This document shows positions 22,955 through 34,959 of a stretch of DNA of 64,000 nt, piece by piece; position 1 is the first letter of the stretch; each line of letters begins with the position of its first letter. Origin of the DNA: Gleditsia sinensis (lineage: Eukaryota; Streptophyta; Magnoliopsida; Fabales; Fabaceae); contig CM073471.1 of assembly GCA_037074535.1 (NCBI GenBank), forward strand, positions 41,091,501 to 41,155,500, written 5' to 3'. The notes below the pieces were generated by a model. It was not told the origin of the DNA, made no database searches, and saw only the letters and a list, made by a program, of their open reading frames with translations. The position numbers were made by a program, and so were the translations under genes.

Positions 22955-23570
22955 ATGTAGTAAAACGTAGCCATTACTGTACCACTTTTACTTTCTTAGG
23001 GTCTACTTGGATACCATCTTTACCAACCATACTCCTTTAGAGTGGGTAAAACTATCTTTAAATGGTGCTTATGATCCTCTGTACTCTCGAAGCATATTAG
23101 TATTTCGTTAATAAAGATAATAATAATAATTTATCCTATAATAGTTTAAATACTCTATTCATTAAGTCCATAAATGCAGCTAGGGCATTTGTCAAACTAA
23201 ATGAGATCACCAAGAACTCATAATGCCCATAATGAGTCCTAAAATAAATTTTTCGAATATCCTCTTCCCTAATCCTTAATAAATAAGACTCATATCTCAA
23301 ATCATTTTTTTAAAAAATATTGAGCACCTTGTAACTGGTCAAACAGATCATCTATACGAGGTCCATGGTTTTTATTTCACACTGTCACCTTATTCAACTG
23401 TCTATAATCTGCATAGTCATAATGATCCATCCTTCTTTTCCACAGATAGGTCTAGAGCACCTCAAGGAGAGTACTAGGGCGTATAAATCCCTTGTCTAAC
23501 AAGTCTTACAACTAATTCTTCAATTCCTTGAGTTCAGTCGTTGTCATTCTATATGGGACTATAGACACTG
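22955..23570 (-). pseudogene. Truncated reverse transcriptase of B2, fused to LOG
   Basis: The minus strand, read across frames, gives an ELKELKN-L-DLLDKGFIRPS-like start (near 23540-23480), DYRQLNKVT (near 23405), RIDDLFDQLQ (near 23350), an FINEILI version of the catalytic FIDDILI block (near 23115; second Asp changed to Glu) and GIQVDPKKVKVVQ (about 23015-22977). Similarity ends there, at the point where the RT thumb would follow, and LOG begins on the opposite strand. RNase H is missing. Many stops and frameshifts. Confidence 0.8.
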
Positions 23571-23973
23571 GTTGGATTCCAAGAAGTAAATCAATACCAA
23601 ATTCTATTTTACATTTTTAGGTAATCTTGGCAATTCCTCAAGAATTACATAAGAAAATTCTCAAACCACTAGAACTTGATTACACTAGTATATTTAGATC
23701 AACATCTCCCACTATTGCCAAATATCCTTGGTACTTCTTTGTAATAACTTATAGGCTACTAAAACAAAGATTAGATTTTTAGGTATCTCACTACGATCTC
23801 CTTGTATCAAAAAAGAAGATTCTCTAGAAATATTAAATTTAATCATCTTCGGATGACATTCGAAAATTGCCTGACATGTTGCCAACCAATCCATTTCTAA
23901 TATCACATCAAAGTCTACCATATCTAGACATTCAGGTAAAATGGATATTATATTCAGAAATGATCATATTTGG
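23571..23973 (-). pseudogene. Protease remnant of B2
   Basis: The frame 23921-23712 contains DMVDFDVILEMDWLA-like sequence (VDFDVILEMDWL), the second conserved block of gypsy protease. The DSGAS active site is not visible, being lost or beyond the D2 insertion at 23974. The rest of the linker to RT is degenerate. Confidence 0.7.
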
Positions 23974-26900
23974 TGTAACATCCTTAATTTTGTTTCTTTT
24001 ATTAATAAAGGTACATAAATATTTAATGTAACATCCCTAATTTTGTTTTTTTAAAGGTACATAAATATTTAATTAAGGAAATAAAATTTATTGGACAAGT
24101 TTTAGATATCTAAAGAAATATAATCCTTAGAAATTTGTCACCTTATGTGTATGCATAGAAAATGTTTCTAACATTAAGGGAACAAGTAAAGAGAGAAAAC
24201 CTAATAGGAAAAATTAGAAATAACATACTAAAGAGAGGCAAAATTCTTTGATAAGGAAGATAAATTTTTATGAAGTAAGTAAAGGACTTAAAATTTTAAG
24301 AAGATTGGATTAGGGTAATTTTTCCTAATTCAAGAGTTAGAAATTTCTAAGTTTAACATCTCCACCCATAAATTGGGCTTTCACCTGTGGACACTTCATA
24401 TAGAGTTTTTCCACTTCACATAAGTTTTAGCAAACCCATTGGATAATCTAAGCAAGAAATAAAACATATACTTGGATTAGAATATAGAAGTTGGATCGAT
24501 AGCCCAAAAATTATGAAAATATGACCAAGCCCTTCAAGAAAGGTAGAATTTTATCCAAAGCAAAGGAAATGGGTAGGAATGAGCCCAAATCCAAGAGGAA
24601 AAATAAAATAAAATAAATCATGTGATGAAATAATAGTGTAATAATAATAAAGATTAGGTTACATGGCATTAAGACAAAAATTCAGCAAGTGGTGTGATAA
24701 TATCTATATACTACATTCATAATTTTAACAAGTGGTATGATAATACATAGCATTAGGACAAAACATCTATATCCTACACTCGTAATTTTAGCAAGTTGTA
24801 TGATAATAAACGGTATTAGGACAAAACATTCCTATCATACACAAATAATTTCAACCAAGTAAGGGAGATTCAAGGGCTAGAAACTTGCCACTTAGAAAGG
24901 AAAACCTATCATACTTAATTAAGACAAAAGAAAAAGGAAATGAATCCCTAAATCAAAGGGACCTTGTCCCTTGTCTTAAGAACATATTATCATAATTTTC
25001 AAAATACAAATCTCTTTTTGCTATGCATATCTTGACTAAGGAAGAGGAAGACAAGAACATGAGTTTTTTGTTTTCAAAAAATCAACCAAGTGCATCCTAA
25101 TTATGATAAGGTAGACCCATGATCATGAAAGGTGAACTACTTGATAGTCTATTTAAGCAAAACCCACCCCTATAACATTATAATTTTGTCTAAGTGAGGA
25201 AGAGGAAAAATAGAAGCAAGGTAGAGTGAGGAAAGGAGAGAAAGAGAGGAGAAGAAAGGAAGGAAGAAGAAGGATAAGTCTAGAGGACTAAGTACTCAAG
25301 GTAAGTTAGCTTAATCTCCACTTGAATCCATCTTTCTTCTTCATCCTTGGGGTTCAAAAACTCACCCTCCTTCTCTTATTTAAGATGCTAGAAAAGCTAA
25401 AGGAAGGGAGGAATCTTGCTACTTCCTTCAAGAGGAAACAAGAAAAAGAATTCACTAAGTGAGCTAGGGAGATCATTAGGTAGGTTTAAAAATATATCTT
25501 TTTAGAAAAGATTTGAAATTTATAACATTTATGTGGGATTTTGATCTTAGAACTTTGATGAAATTTACAATATTTGCTACTTTGGTGATTGGTCATGGAT
25601 GTTGCTATATCATGTTACATGTTATTTTGCTTATGATGGATGTTTTGGACATTACGGTTGGTGTGGAAAGTTCTGCATAGGTATGGCTATGGTTAGTAAA
25701 ATGTTTATGATTTTTTATGCTACTATTTTGTATATTTGAATGTGGTGAAAAATTGATGGAATAGGATTAGATGTAAAGAAAAATGGAAGAGGATGTAATA
25801 TAATGATGAACTAAAACCGTAGGAAAGGATTGGTTAGGAAACTAGTTTTCGGGGTAACCAGGAAAGCTTCTATTTTTTAAATTCAAGGAAGAATTAGTTA
25901 GGATTTAAAAGAAATGGTTAACATGAAAAATGTAGATCTATGTTTCACGGATTTGTAACCACTTGAATCACGTAATTTGGAGTCCAGATGAAGGAGATAT
26001 TGCTTGATATGTAAACAGTGGTCATACAATCATTAACCAGAGAAGAATCTGTCAAGTATGCTTTTGTGTTTGAATATTTTGGATAAATCTGTAGGGAATT
26101 AAAAGAAATACTTAACATAAAAAATGTAGATCTATGTTTCATGGATTTTTATCCACTGGAATCATTCAAAGTGGAATCAATATGAGGGAGATATGGTCAG
26201 ATTAGTAAGCAAAGGTCAAAAACTAGCTAACCAGGGAAGAATCTGTTAAGTATATTTCTGTGTTTGAATTTCTGGGCAACATATGTAGGGAATTAAAGGA
26301 AGTGGTTAACATAATAAATATAGATATATGAATCACGGATATATAGGCTCTAAAAGAACTTAATTTAGAGTTCATATGAGAGAGATTTGACTGATTAATT
26401 AGTAAAGGTTAGAATCAGTATAGAATCTAGAGTGGTAAATGTAAGTTTTTTTGTTTTCGATTTTTCTGGGAGTAATTAGTAAGGAATCTGGAGACATGAT
26501 AAACACAAAAGTTGTATATAAATTTCTTAGTGTTTTATAGGCTTTGGAATCACCTTAATTGAAGTTTTTATGAGGGAGATATGGTCTAATTAGTAAGTAG
26601 AGGTCTGAACCTATCCGAGAAGAAATAACATTAAATTTGAGAGAGTAGTAACACCATAATTACTTACGATTTCACTAAAATGTTCACCATAAGGGTTTTA
26701 GAGGATTGTCTTATCTTTCAATTGACACCAAGATCACTTCAATCGGATTTAAAATGAGGATGTTATGCTTTGTTTAGTGAATATAGGATAATAATATTTA
26801 ACAAAGAAGAAAAATCTTATAAATGAGAATAATAAATGAATAGTATATGCCATAGCCATTGCCATTGCATGAACTTCTTACCATCATAAGTGTATAATTT

Positions 26901-27839
26901 TGACATAGAAATATTTTATAAAGTGATATTTGAAACGATTATGATTATGGCATGATTACCAATAATTTTTTGTAATAATTATATTTTGATGAAAAATTAT
27001 GGCATGTGAGTATAATGAACATACTTGTAATTGAAATCATATTCTTGGCTATTAATGTAAAAGTAAAAAAAATTAAAAGAAATGAGCACGGTCACATGGT
27101 GGTCCGTGTGGTGCACCAATAGGTGACACCCTACCAACAGCTATGATTATGTTAATGAGAAAAGAAATTATGCCATGTCGGACGGAGCAAAAAATGTCAG
27201 TACCGGAGACTAGAAAGTACTCAACCTGACCGGGGTAGCTTGACATGAAAATTAGTTGATAGCCATCATATGATATTTTGAAAATAGTTATTCGTGCCAT
27301 TCATGTCATTATTGTACAATTTTCATGTGCATAGATAAAGTGCATTCATGTGAGCTAAGGTAATTGCTGTAGCTTATACAGATGAACATGACATGATGAG
27401 CTATATTGATGATAATTATGATTTTTTGTTGAACCTACTTGGATTTAATTCTCACTATATTTCCATATCATGTTCAGAAAACTAGTTTTGCAAAATTATC
27501 TTTGGCTCTGGCTCTTAGTGTACGTTGGATCGAATTACTCTATGTTGGGTAGATCCAAGAAATTAATAAGATGTTTGTGGTCAAGTTGGCTAAGATCCCG
27601 GTGAAGGTGTAACCATCTGCACTCGTATCTCCGGAACTAGTCAATAGGGATGAATAAGATGTAGACATATATAAATTTGATTTGCATACGAATGTTGTTA
27701 ATTAATGATGTGTAAACCTTAATTATGCTTGGTTAAATTAATTGAATGTTATTATGAGTTAAATTAAGGTAATGACTTCATGCGACTTTTTAAAAAAAAT
27801 ACATATATGTATATATGTAAAAAAAATAGAGTTGTTACA
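23974..27839 (+). mobile_element. Solo LTR D2 inside B2
   Basis: TGTAACATCCTTAATTTTG to GAGTTGTTACA, flanked by a perfect TTTGG duplication (23969-23973 and 27840-27844). The first ~54 bp are duplicated: a second TGTAACATCCC starts at 24028. Layout in order: 63-bp minisatellite near 24680, TATA-like CTATTTAAGC near 25149, purine-rich tract 25195-25280, AAG|GTAAGT donor-like site at 25301, ~190-bp tandem array 25850-26650, CAATAGGTGACACCCTACC near 27116, acceptor-like CATGTTCAG ending at 27477. No coding content. The frame at 27073-27300 is non-coding. Confidence 0.93.
25850..26650. repeat. ~190-bp tandem array in LTR D2
   Basis: About four units in the reverse text orientation to D6, marked by GGTTAACAT near 25915, 26110 and 26300 and by GAGGGAGATATGGTC-like blocks. 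Confidence 0.88.
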
Positions 27840-28104
27840 TTTGGCATTTGTCTCAATTCTTTAACTTGTTTGGGACATCTATCCTTTTCAATTCCAGGCA
27901 GTAATTGACCTATAGATACCTCTTTAGATGTCACAATATTCAATCAACTTTATACTAGGAAATTTAATAACTTGGAATAGAAAGGAAATTGAAACCCTAT
28001 TGAATCCCTCAGGAGCACCTAAAGTATAAATATGTCTAGCTCATACCCATACTAAAGGTCCTACTAAAGAATCCTTTGCTCTGATAGCCACAGGGAAACC
28101 TAAT
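27840..28104 (-). pseudogene. Residual gag/pro leader of B2
   Basis: Only 265 bp lie between protease and PBS where gag of over 1 kb is expected. A frame near 27910-27850 gives ITAWN- or PGIEKDRCPKQVKEL-like sequence without a clear zinc knuckle. B3 has the matching 284 bp at 52806-53088, so the gag loss predates the spread of both copies. Confidence 0.5.
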
Positions 28105-28116
28105 GCTCTGATACCA
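28105..28116 (-). other. Primer-binding site of B2 (tRNA-iMet)
   Basis: Minus strand TGGTATCAGAGC, three bases from the 5' LTR terminus at 28120. Confidence 0.95.
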
Positions 28117-28119
28117 ACT

Positions 28120-29016
28120 TGTAACGCCCTCAATTTACTAGCACGTGAAACAAATATTTTTTTTTTCCGCAATTAGATATTTACCATAACATGCATAGTA
28201 CTATTTTTTTGGTCATGGAAATAGATATATATAGGTTCTCTCATGTATACCCATTATACAAACAAAGTTATAAATGTCAAAGTAATAATAGAAACAAGGA
28301 TTCTGCCTGTGGCATTTAGAGCACACTCTAAGATACAATCACAGTATAATTTAAAACTGTGATCCTTGAAAGCAACGTAGACTCACCCAGAAAATATGTC
28401 ACCTAACTGATCACCTATCTGTAGGATCAAACTTTGTATTCTTATATGAAAAATATGAAAATATCGTATAGTGAGTTTGACAACTCAGTGAGCAGATAAT
28501 ACCTCCTATGACCTCTTAGGTCAGCATATGGATGTACTCATGTTTTAAAATTTGTCACATAGAAAATACAGTTCAGAAGTACATGCATATGTGACCCATA
28601 TTTCAAATATTCTCAAATAAAAGGATATTCATATATCCAAAACCATATTCAGCACGGTATGATCATTAAACAAATATTGTTATGCTCAGCTATATAAACT
28701 ATAGTACAATATTAAGCTTTTGAGATAAAGTTATAACTTTTAAAATGACCTGCCTCATTCGGCGATCTGGTTAACCCGCACACTCAATTCACTCATTTGC
28801 TATACGTATAGTGACCGATCGACTATGGTCACAATAGTGATAAGGGATTGTGAGTTTATCACTCATATGCCTCTTTACATTACCACTGTCACCCGGTTGG
28901 AGCGGCCCTCCCTTGGCTGACTCAGGCTAATAGGGTGTCCCCTATTCGGTACCGTCACAAGCCATACAACCCGTCGATATTCATCCACACACACACATAC
29001 ACATATATATGTATAC

Positions 29017-29075
<59 letters not shown>

Positions 29076-30302
29076 TATATGTATACACATACATATATAT
29101 AAATGTATATTCATCAAATGCAATGTAAAATTATCATGCAACTCGCCATGAGCTTTACACTTGCCATTCAATCATAATCAACAACTATATAGTTTTACAA
29201 ATCAATACCTCATGCACATAATATTCACTTTATCAAATAATGATAAATATATTTAGAACCACATATTCAATGAGTTTTAAAATCTATTTGCAAAACTATA
29301 CTCTTCTTGAACTATGTGCTAGTTCATAAACAAAACAGATATTTTAACACATTTCAAAAACTTATGATAGCATAAATAATTTGTAAACATAACTAATTAT
29401 ACATTTTAAGTTCAAGAAGAGCATGGGATAAGTCATAGAAAGAATTATCTACTCACAGATCAGCGCTCCAGGTTGGACAGCCCCAAATGTAATTTTCCAA
29501 GTCAAATATGATCAAATGGATCTCAAAAAGGAGTTTGGAGGGTCCCAAAATCTAAGAAACGAGCCCAGGAGTTTGGTCAATGCTAGTCACTATTCATGAC
29601 CGAAAAATACTATTCACCAACAGAAATCACTATTAACCACCGAAAAACACTATTCACACCTGTTGGATTTACTTTTTCTGAGATTTTTTACTTTCGATCT
29701 ACGGCGATTCTGCAGTTGATTTAAAAAATTGTTCGGTCAAAATCGTAGTGTTCTCTATCTTGAATCCAGTGGTACCCTCAATTTTGAGATTGGAGACCTG
29801 TAAACACTCCAGATCTAGAGGGAAAACTTGGAGGTTACTATTCATACTATGCATACTATCATAGAAAACTCACGCGGTTCGTCTCCCCCTCCCCGTTTTC
29901 TTTTATTATTATAATTATAATTATTTAATAATTGAATATTTAAGATTTTTTTATTTTATTTTATATATATTCATATAAATACCTTTCTTCATCTTAAAAC
30001 ATCCCAAAAATTTCTAAAAATTTATATTAATGCAAAACTTTAATTGCACCCTTAAATCATGATTTTTCTTGATAAAAATTCTAATAAAAGAAATCACAAA
30101 ATAAATATCTTTATACATAATAAAAGAAAAAATATTTCTAAAAATAAAACAAAAATTTATTAAAGGCCAATATGATTATTTTAAGCAAAAAAAATCATTT
30201 TAATTAAAAATATATTTGCTTTTACCAAAACATAATCATTTAAAATAAAAATATATTTTTTTATAGTAAAAAATTATTATTTAAAAATTATGGGATATTA
30301 CA
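28120..30302 (-). mobile_element. 5' LTR of B2
   Basis: TGTAACGCCCTCAATTTAC to TATGGGATATTACA. Matches 5028-7150 throughout. Unlike that LTR it holds an expanded CA/TA low-complexity tract at 28986-29112, which creates a spurious 98-codon minus-strand frame. Confidence 0.93.
28986..29112. repeat. (CA)n/(TA)n low-complexity tract
   Basis: CACACACACATACACATATA passing into about 20 TA units and interrupted GTATATATG repeats; much shorter in the partner LTR. Confidence 0.9.
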
Positions 30303-30307
30303 AGAAT

Positions 30308-33300
30308 GATGTGAGGAAATAGTAGTGTAATAATAATCAAGATTAGGTCACATGTCATTAAGACAAAATATTTATATCCTACATTCATAATTTCAGCAAG
30401 TTGGTTGTAAGACATGGCATTAGGACAAAACATCTATATCCTACATTCATAATTTTAACAAGTAGGTAATAATACATGGTATTATAACAAAACATCCTTA
30501 TCCTACACAAATAATTTCTGCCAAGCAACAGAGACTAAAGGGCTAGAAATTTGCTACTTAGAAAGGCAAACCTATCATACTTAAGTGAGACAAAAGAAAA
30601 AGGAAATGAATCTCTAAATTAAAGGGACCTTGCCCCTTGTCTTAAGAACATTTTATCATAATTTTTAAAATATAAATCTCCTTTTACTATGCATATCTTG
30701 ACTAAAGGAGAGGAAGACAAGAACATAAGTTGTGTTTTCCCAAAAAAATAACCAAGTGCATCCTAATTGTGATAAGGTAGACCTATGATTATGAGAGGTG
30801 AACAACTTGATAGTTTATTTAAGAAAAAATAAAAGCAAGGTAGAGTGAGGAAAGAAGAGAAAGAGAGGATAAGAGAGGAAGGAAGAAGAAGATGTCAAGA
30901 GGAATAAGTACTCAAGGTAAGTTAGCTTAATCTCCACTTTAATCCATCTTTTCTCTTTATTCTTGGGGTTCAAAACTGACCCTCCTTCTTTTATTTAACC
31001 TGCTAGAAAAGCTAAGGGAAGGGAGGAATCTTGCTACTTCCTTCAAGAGGAAACAAGAAAAAGAATCCACGAAGTGAGTTAGGGAGATCTTTAGGTAGGT
31101 TTAACAAAATCTCTTTTTGAAGAAAAGGCTTGAAATTTGTAACATTTATATGAGATTTTGATCTTATAACTTTGATGAAATTTACAGTATTTTCTATTTT
31201 GATGATTGGCCATGGATGTTGCTATATCATGCTACATGTTGATCTTGCATGTGATGGATGTTTTGAATACTTTGGTTGGTATGGAAACTTTTGCATAGAT
31301 ATGGCTATGGTTGGCAAAAATTTAGAGCTTTTATGCTAATGTTATGTATATTTGAATATGACAAAAATGGATGGAAGATGGTAAGGTTGGTAAATTAAGT
31401 ATGGCCTTAAACACCTAGGGGAAGACCATGAGAAATTTCTATTGAGAAACACCCTTAGTGATGCATGATTTGATTTTGTTTTTCTTTTGAAGTGGATGAT
31501 GGAATTTATTAAATTAAGTAAGAAATATAATTAAATGTTGAGATGAGTAATTCGTCGGTTAGGTGGAAATTTGAAAGGAAAATGGAAGATGAATTAATAA
31601 AAGGATGAACTACAACTTTAGTAAAGGTTAGGTTAAGAAAACTGGATTTCGGAGAAACTAAGGAAGCTTATGTTTTTGAAATTCTGGGAAGAATTGGTTA
31701 GGCATTAAAAGAAATAGTTAACATGTAAATTATAGATATATGTCTTACATATTTTCAGCCACTGGAATCACCTAATTTAAAGTTCAAATCAGGGAGATAT
31801 GGCTCAATTAATAAGCAGTGGTCAGATAATGGTTAACCAGGGAAGAATTTGTTAGGTAAGTTTTAGTGTTTAAATTTTTGGGTAAAATTTGTAGGAAATT
31901 AAAGAAAATTGTTAACATAATAAATATAGATATATGTCTCATAGATCTATAGGCTCTAAAATCACTTAATTTGGAGTACATATGAGAGAGATATGACTAA
32001 TTAATTAGTAGAGATCTGAATAAGTTTAGAATTCAAGGTGGTAATTGTAAAAGTTTTTATTTTTGATTTTCTGGGAATAATTCGTAAGGAATCTGAAGAA
32101 AACATGAAAGTTGTAGATAAATTTCTTAGCTTTTTATAAGTTTTGGAATCATCTCAATTGGAGTTTGTATAAGGGAGATATGGTTGAATAAGTGAGAAAA
32201 TGTCACAAAATAGGGCAAGGCCGTGTTCTGGGTTGCTTCAGCACAGGTAGACCATGTTCAGGGCTGTTTTTGAGTACATTTGAAGTATTTTTCAAGCATG
32301 GCCGTGTCCTAAAATATTGCAGGCTGTGTTGGGAGCTAGTAATGCTTATTTTTAACATTTTCCTACCCTGAATGAACCTCATTAACTATAGGGTAATAAT
32401 AGAAAACAAGTTGGAGAAGAATGCCCTATAAAATTTGTGAAAACATGTGTTGGAAATGATATAAGTAGGAGGAAAGTAACTAGAGGCCAAGCATAAAGAA
32501 AATAAAAAGACAAAAATAATATTTAAAAAAGAAGAATCTTATAAATAAAAATAATAAATACTAGTGTATGCCTTAGCCATTGCCATTGCATGAACTTCTT
32601 ACCATCTTAAATGTGTAATTTTGACATGAAAATATTTTATAAGGTGATATTCAAAAATGGTTATAATCATGACATGATTTCATTTTACCTATTATTTTTG
32701 GTAGTGATTATGCTTTGATGAAAAATTATGGTATGTGAGTATAATGAACATACTTGTTATTAAAATCATTTTTTTGACTATTAATGTGAAAAGAAAAGAA
32801 AAGAGACGAGCACGGTCACCTGGTGGTCCATGTGGTGCACTAGTAGGGGACGCCCTACTAATGACTGTGATTATGTTAATGAGAAAAGAAAGAGAAAGTG
32901 TACCATGTCGGACGGAGCAAGAAAAACTTGTACCAGAGAGTAGGAAGTACTCACCCTGACCGGAGTACCTTGATATGAAAATAAGTTGATAGCCATGATA
33001 TGATATTCTGAAAATAGTTATTCATGCCATACATGTTAAAACTGTACCATTTCCATGTGCATGGATAAAGTGCATTCATGTGACCTAAAGATATTTGCTG
33101 TAGTTTATCCATATGATCATGACATGATGAGCTATATTGATGATAATTATAATTTATTGTTGAACCTACTGGGATTTAATTCTCACTATATTTCCATATC
33201 ATGTTCAGAAAACTAGTTATGTAGATTTTTCTATGGCTCTGGCTTTTAGTGCACGTTGGATCGAGTTACTCTATGTTGGGCAAATCCCAGAAATTAATAA

Positions 33301-33434
33301 GATGTTTGTGGTCGAGTTGGCTAAGATCCCAGTGAAGGTACAACCACCCGCACCCGCACCCGTATCTTCGAAATTGGTCAACATGAATGAATAAGATGTA
33401 GATATTTTTGTGTTTGATATTTGTATGTACGTTT
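30308..33434 (+). mobile_element. D-family LTR D1, middle segment
   Basis: Continues D1 from 5027 after the AGAAT duplication. Contains the D blocks in order: minisatellite remnant near 30360-30500, purine tract near 30830-30890, donor-like AAGGTAAGTT near 30913, tandem module 31640-32190, a CCGTG cluster 32210-32345, GGGGACGCCCTACTAATG near 32846, and acceptor-like CATATCATGTTCAG near 33208. It stops where D3 inserted. Confidence 0.85.
31640..32345. repeat. ~190-bp module array and CCGTG cluster in D1
   Basis: Two to three diverged module units, followed by AGGCCGTGTTCTGG, CAGGTAGACCATGTTC, GCATGGCCGTGTCC and CAGGCTGTGTTGG. The neighbouring position matches the A LTRs. Confidence 0.75.
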
Positions 33435-34633
33435 TGTAACATCCCTAATTTCATTTCATGTATTAATAAAAGTACAAAAGTATTCAAAGTAACATCCCTA
33501 ATTTCATTTCTTTTATTGATAAAGGTACATAAATATTTAATTAAGAAAATAAAATTTATTAGACAATTTTTAGATATCCAAGAAAATATAATACTTAGAA
33601 ATTCTTCACCTTACGTGTATGCATAGAAATGTTTTAACATTAATGGAATAGGTAAAGAGAGAAAACCTAAGAGGAAATATTAGAAATAAACATGCTAAAT
33701 TAAAGTGAAATTCTTGGGTAAGGAAGATAAATTTTTGTGAAGTAAGTAAAGGTATTAAAATTTCAAGAAGATTGGATTAGGGTAATTTTTCCTAATTTAA
33801 GAGTTAAAGTTACTAAGTTTAGTATCTCCACCCATAAATTGGGCTTTCACTTATGGACACTTCATATAGAGTTTTTCTACTTCACATGAATTTTTAGCAA
33901 GCCAATAGGATAGCCCAAGGAAGAAATAAAACATAGACTTGGACTAAGCCCACTATGAAAGGTAGAATTTTTAGCAAGCCAATAGAAATTGGAACGGTAG
34001 CCCAAAAATTATTAAAATGTGACTAAGCACACTATGAAAGGTAGAATTTTAACCAAAGTAAAGAAAATGGGAAAAAATGAGCCCAAAACCAAGAGGAAAA
34101 AAAAATAAAAATAAAATAAAGTGATGAAATAATGGTGTAATCAAGATTAGGTGACATGGCATTAAGACAAAAATTTAGCAAGTAGTGTGATATCCTACAT
34201 TCATAATTTGAGCAAGTGGTATGATAATACATGGCACTAGGACAAAACATCTATATCCTACAATCATAATTTTAGCAAGTGGGTAATAATACATAGCATT
34301 ATGACAAAACATCCTTATCCTACACAAATAATTTTAGCTAAGCAAGGAAGATTCAAGGGTCGGAAATTTGCCACCTAAAAAGGCAAATCTATCATAATTA
34401 ATTAAAACAAAAGAAAAAGGAAATGAATCCCTAAATCAAAGGGACCTTATTCCTTATCTTAAGAACATATTATCATAATTTTCAAAATACAAATCTTGTT
34501 TTCCTATGCATATCTTGACTAAGGAAGAGGAAGACAAGAAAATGAGTTGTTTGTTTTCCAAAAATTCAACCAAGTGCATCCTAATTGTGATAAGGTAGAC
34601 CCATGATTATGAAAGTTGAATTATTTGATAGTC

Positions 34634-34641
34634 TATATAAA
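34634..34641 (+). promoter_or_regulatory. TATA box of LTR D3
   Basis: TATATAAA upstream of a purine-rich leader and 133 bp before a consensus splice donor. Equivalent CTATTTAAGC or similar at the same place in D2, D5 and D6, so this is the likely D-family promoter. Confidence 0.6.
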
Positions 34642-34959
34642 CAAAACCCACCCTTATAGCATTAGAATTTCGTCCAAGTGAGGGTGTGAAAAATAGAAGC
34701 AAGGTAGAGTGAGGAAAGGAGAGGAAGAAAGGAAGAAAGAGGAAGGAGAAGTCTAGAGTACTAAGTGGTCCAGGTAAGTTTAACAATATTTCTTTTTGAA
34801 GAAAAGTTTTGAAAATTGTAATATTTATATGAGATTTTGATTTTAGAACGTTAATGATTGGTCATGGATGTTGCTATATCATGTTATATATTATGTATGT
34901 TTGAATACTTAGGTTGGTGTAGATTATTCTGCATAGGTATAGCTATGGGTGGTAAACTT

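Larger units (their letters stand above)
5028..30302 (-). mobile_element. Composite retrotransposon B2 with nested insertions and captured LOG
   Basis: This is a minus-strand LTR element: 5' LTR 28120-30302, PBS 28105-28116, degenerate protease and reverse transcriptase 22955-23973, antisense LOG copy 22305-22954, integrase remnants 7560-8090, polypurine tract next to 7151, 3' LTR 5028-7150. A perfect 5-bp duplication AGAAT flanks it (5023-5027 and 30303-30307) and it sits inside LTR D1. Nested within it are element A (8755-21540) and solo LTR D2 (23974-27839). Without these two it would be about 8.6 kb. Gag is almost absent, so it was probably mobilised in trans. Confidence 0.85.

Noticed and set aside
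28875..29171. 98-codon minus-strand ORF in the B2 LTR
   Set aside because: Its length comes from the CA/TA tract; the partner LTR at 5028-7150 does not keep it.
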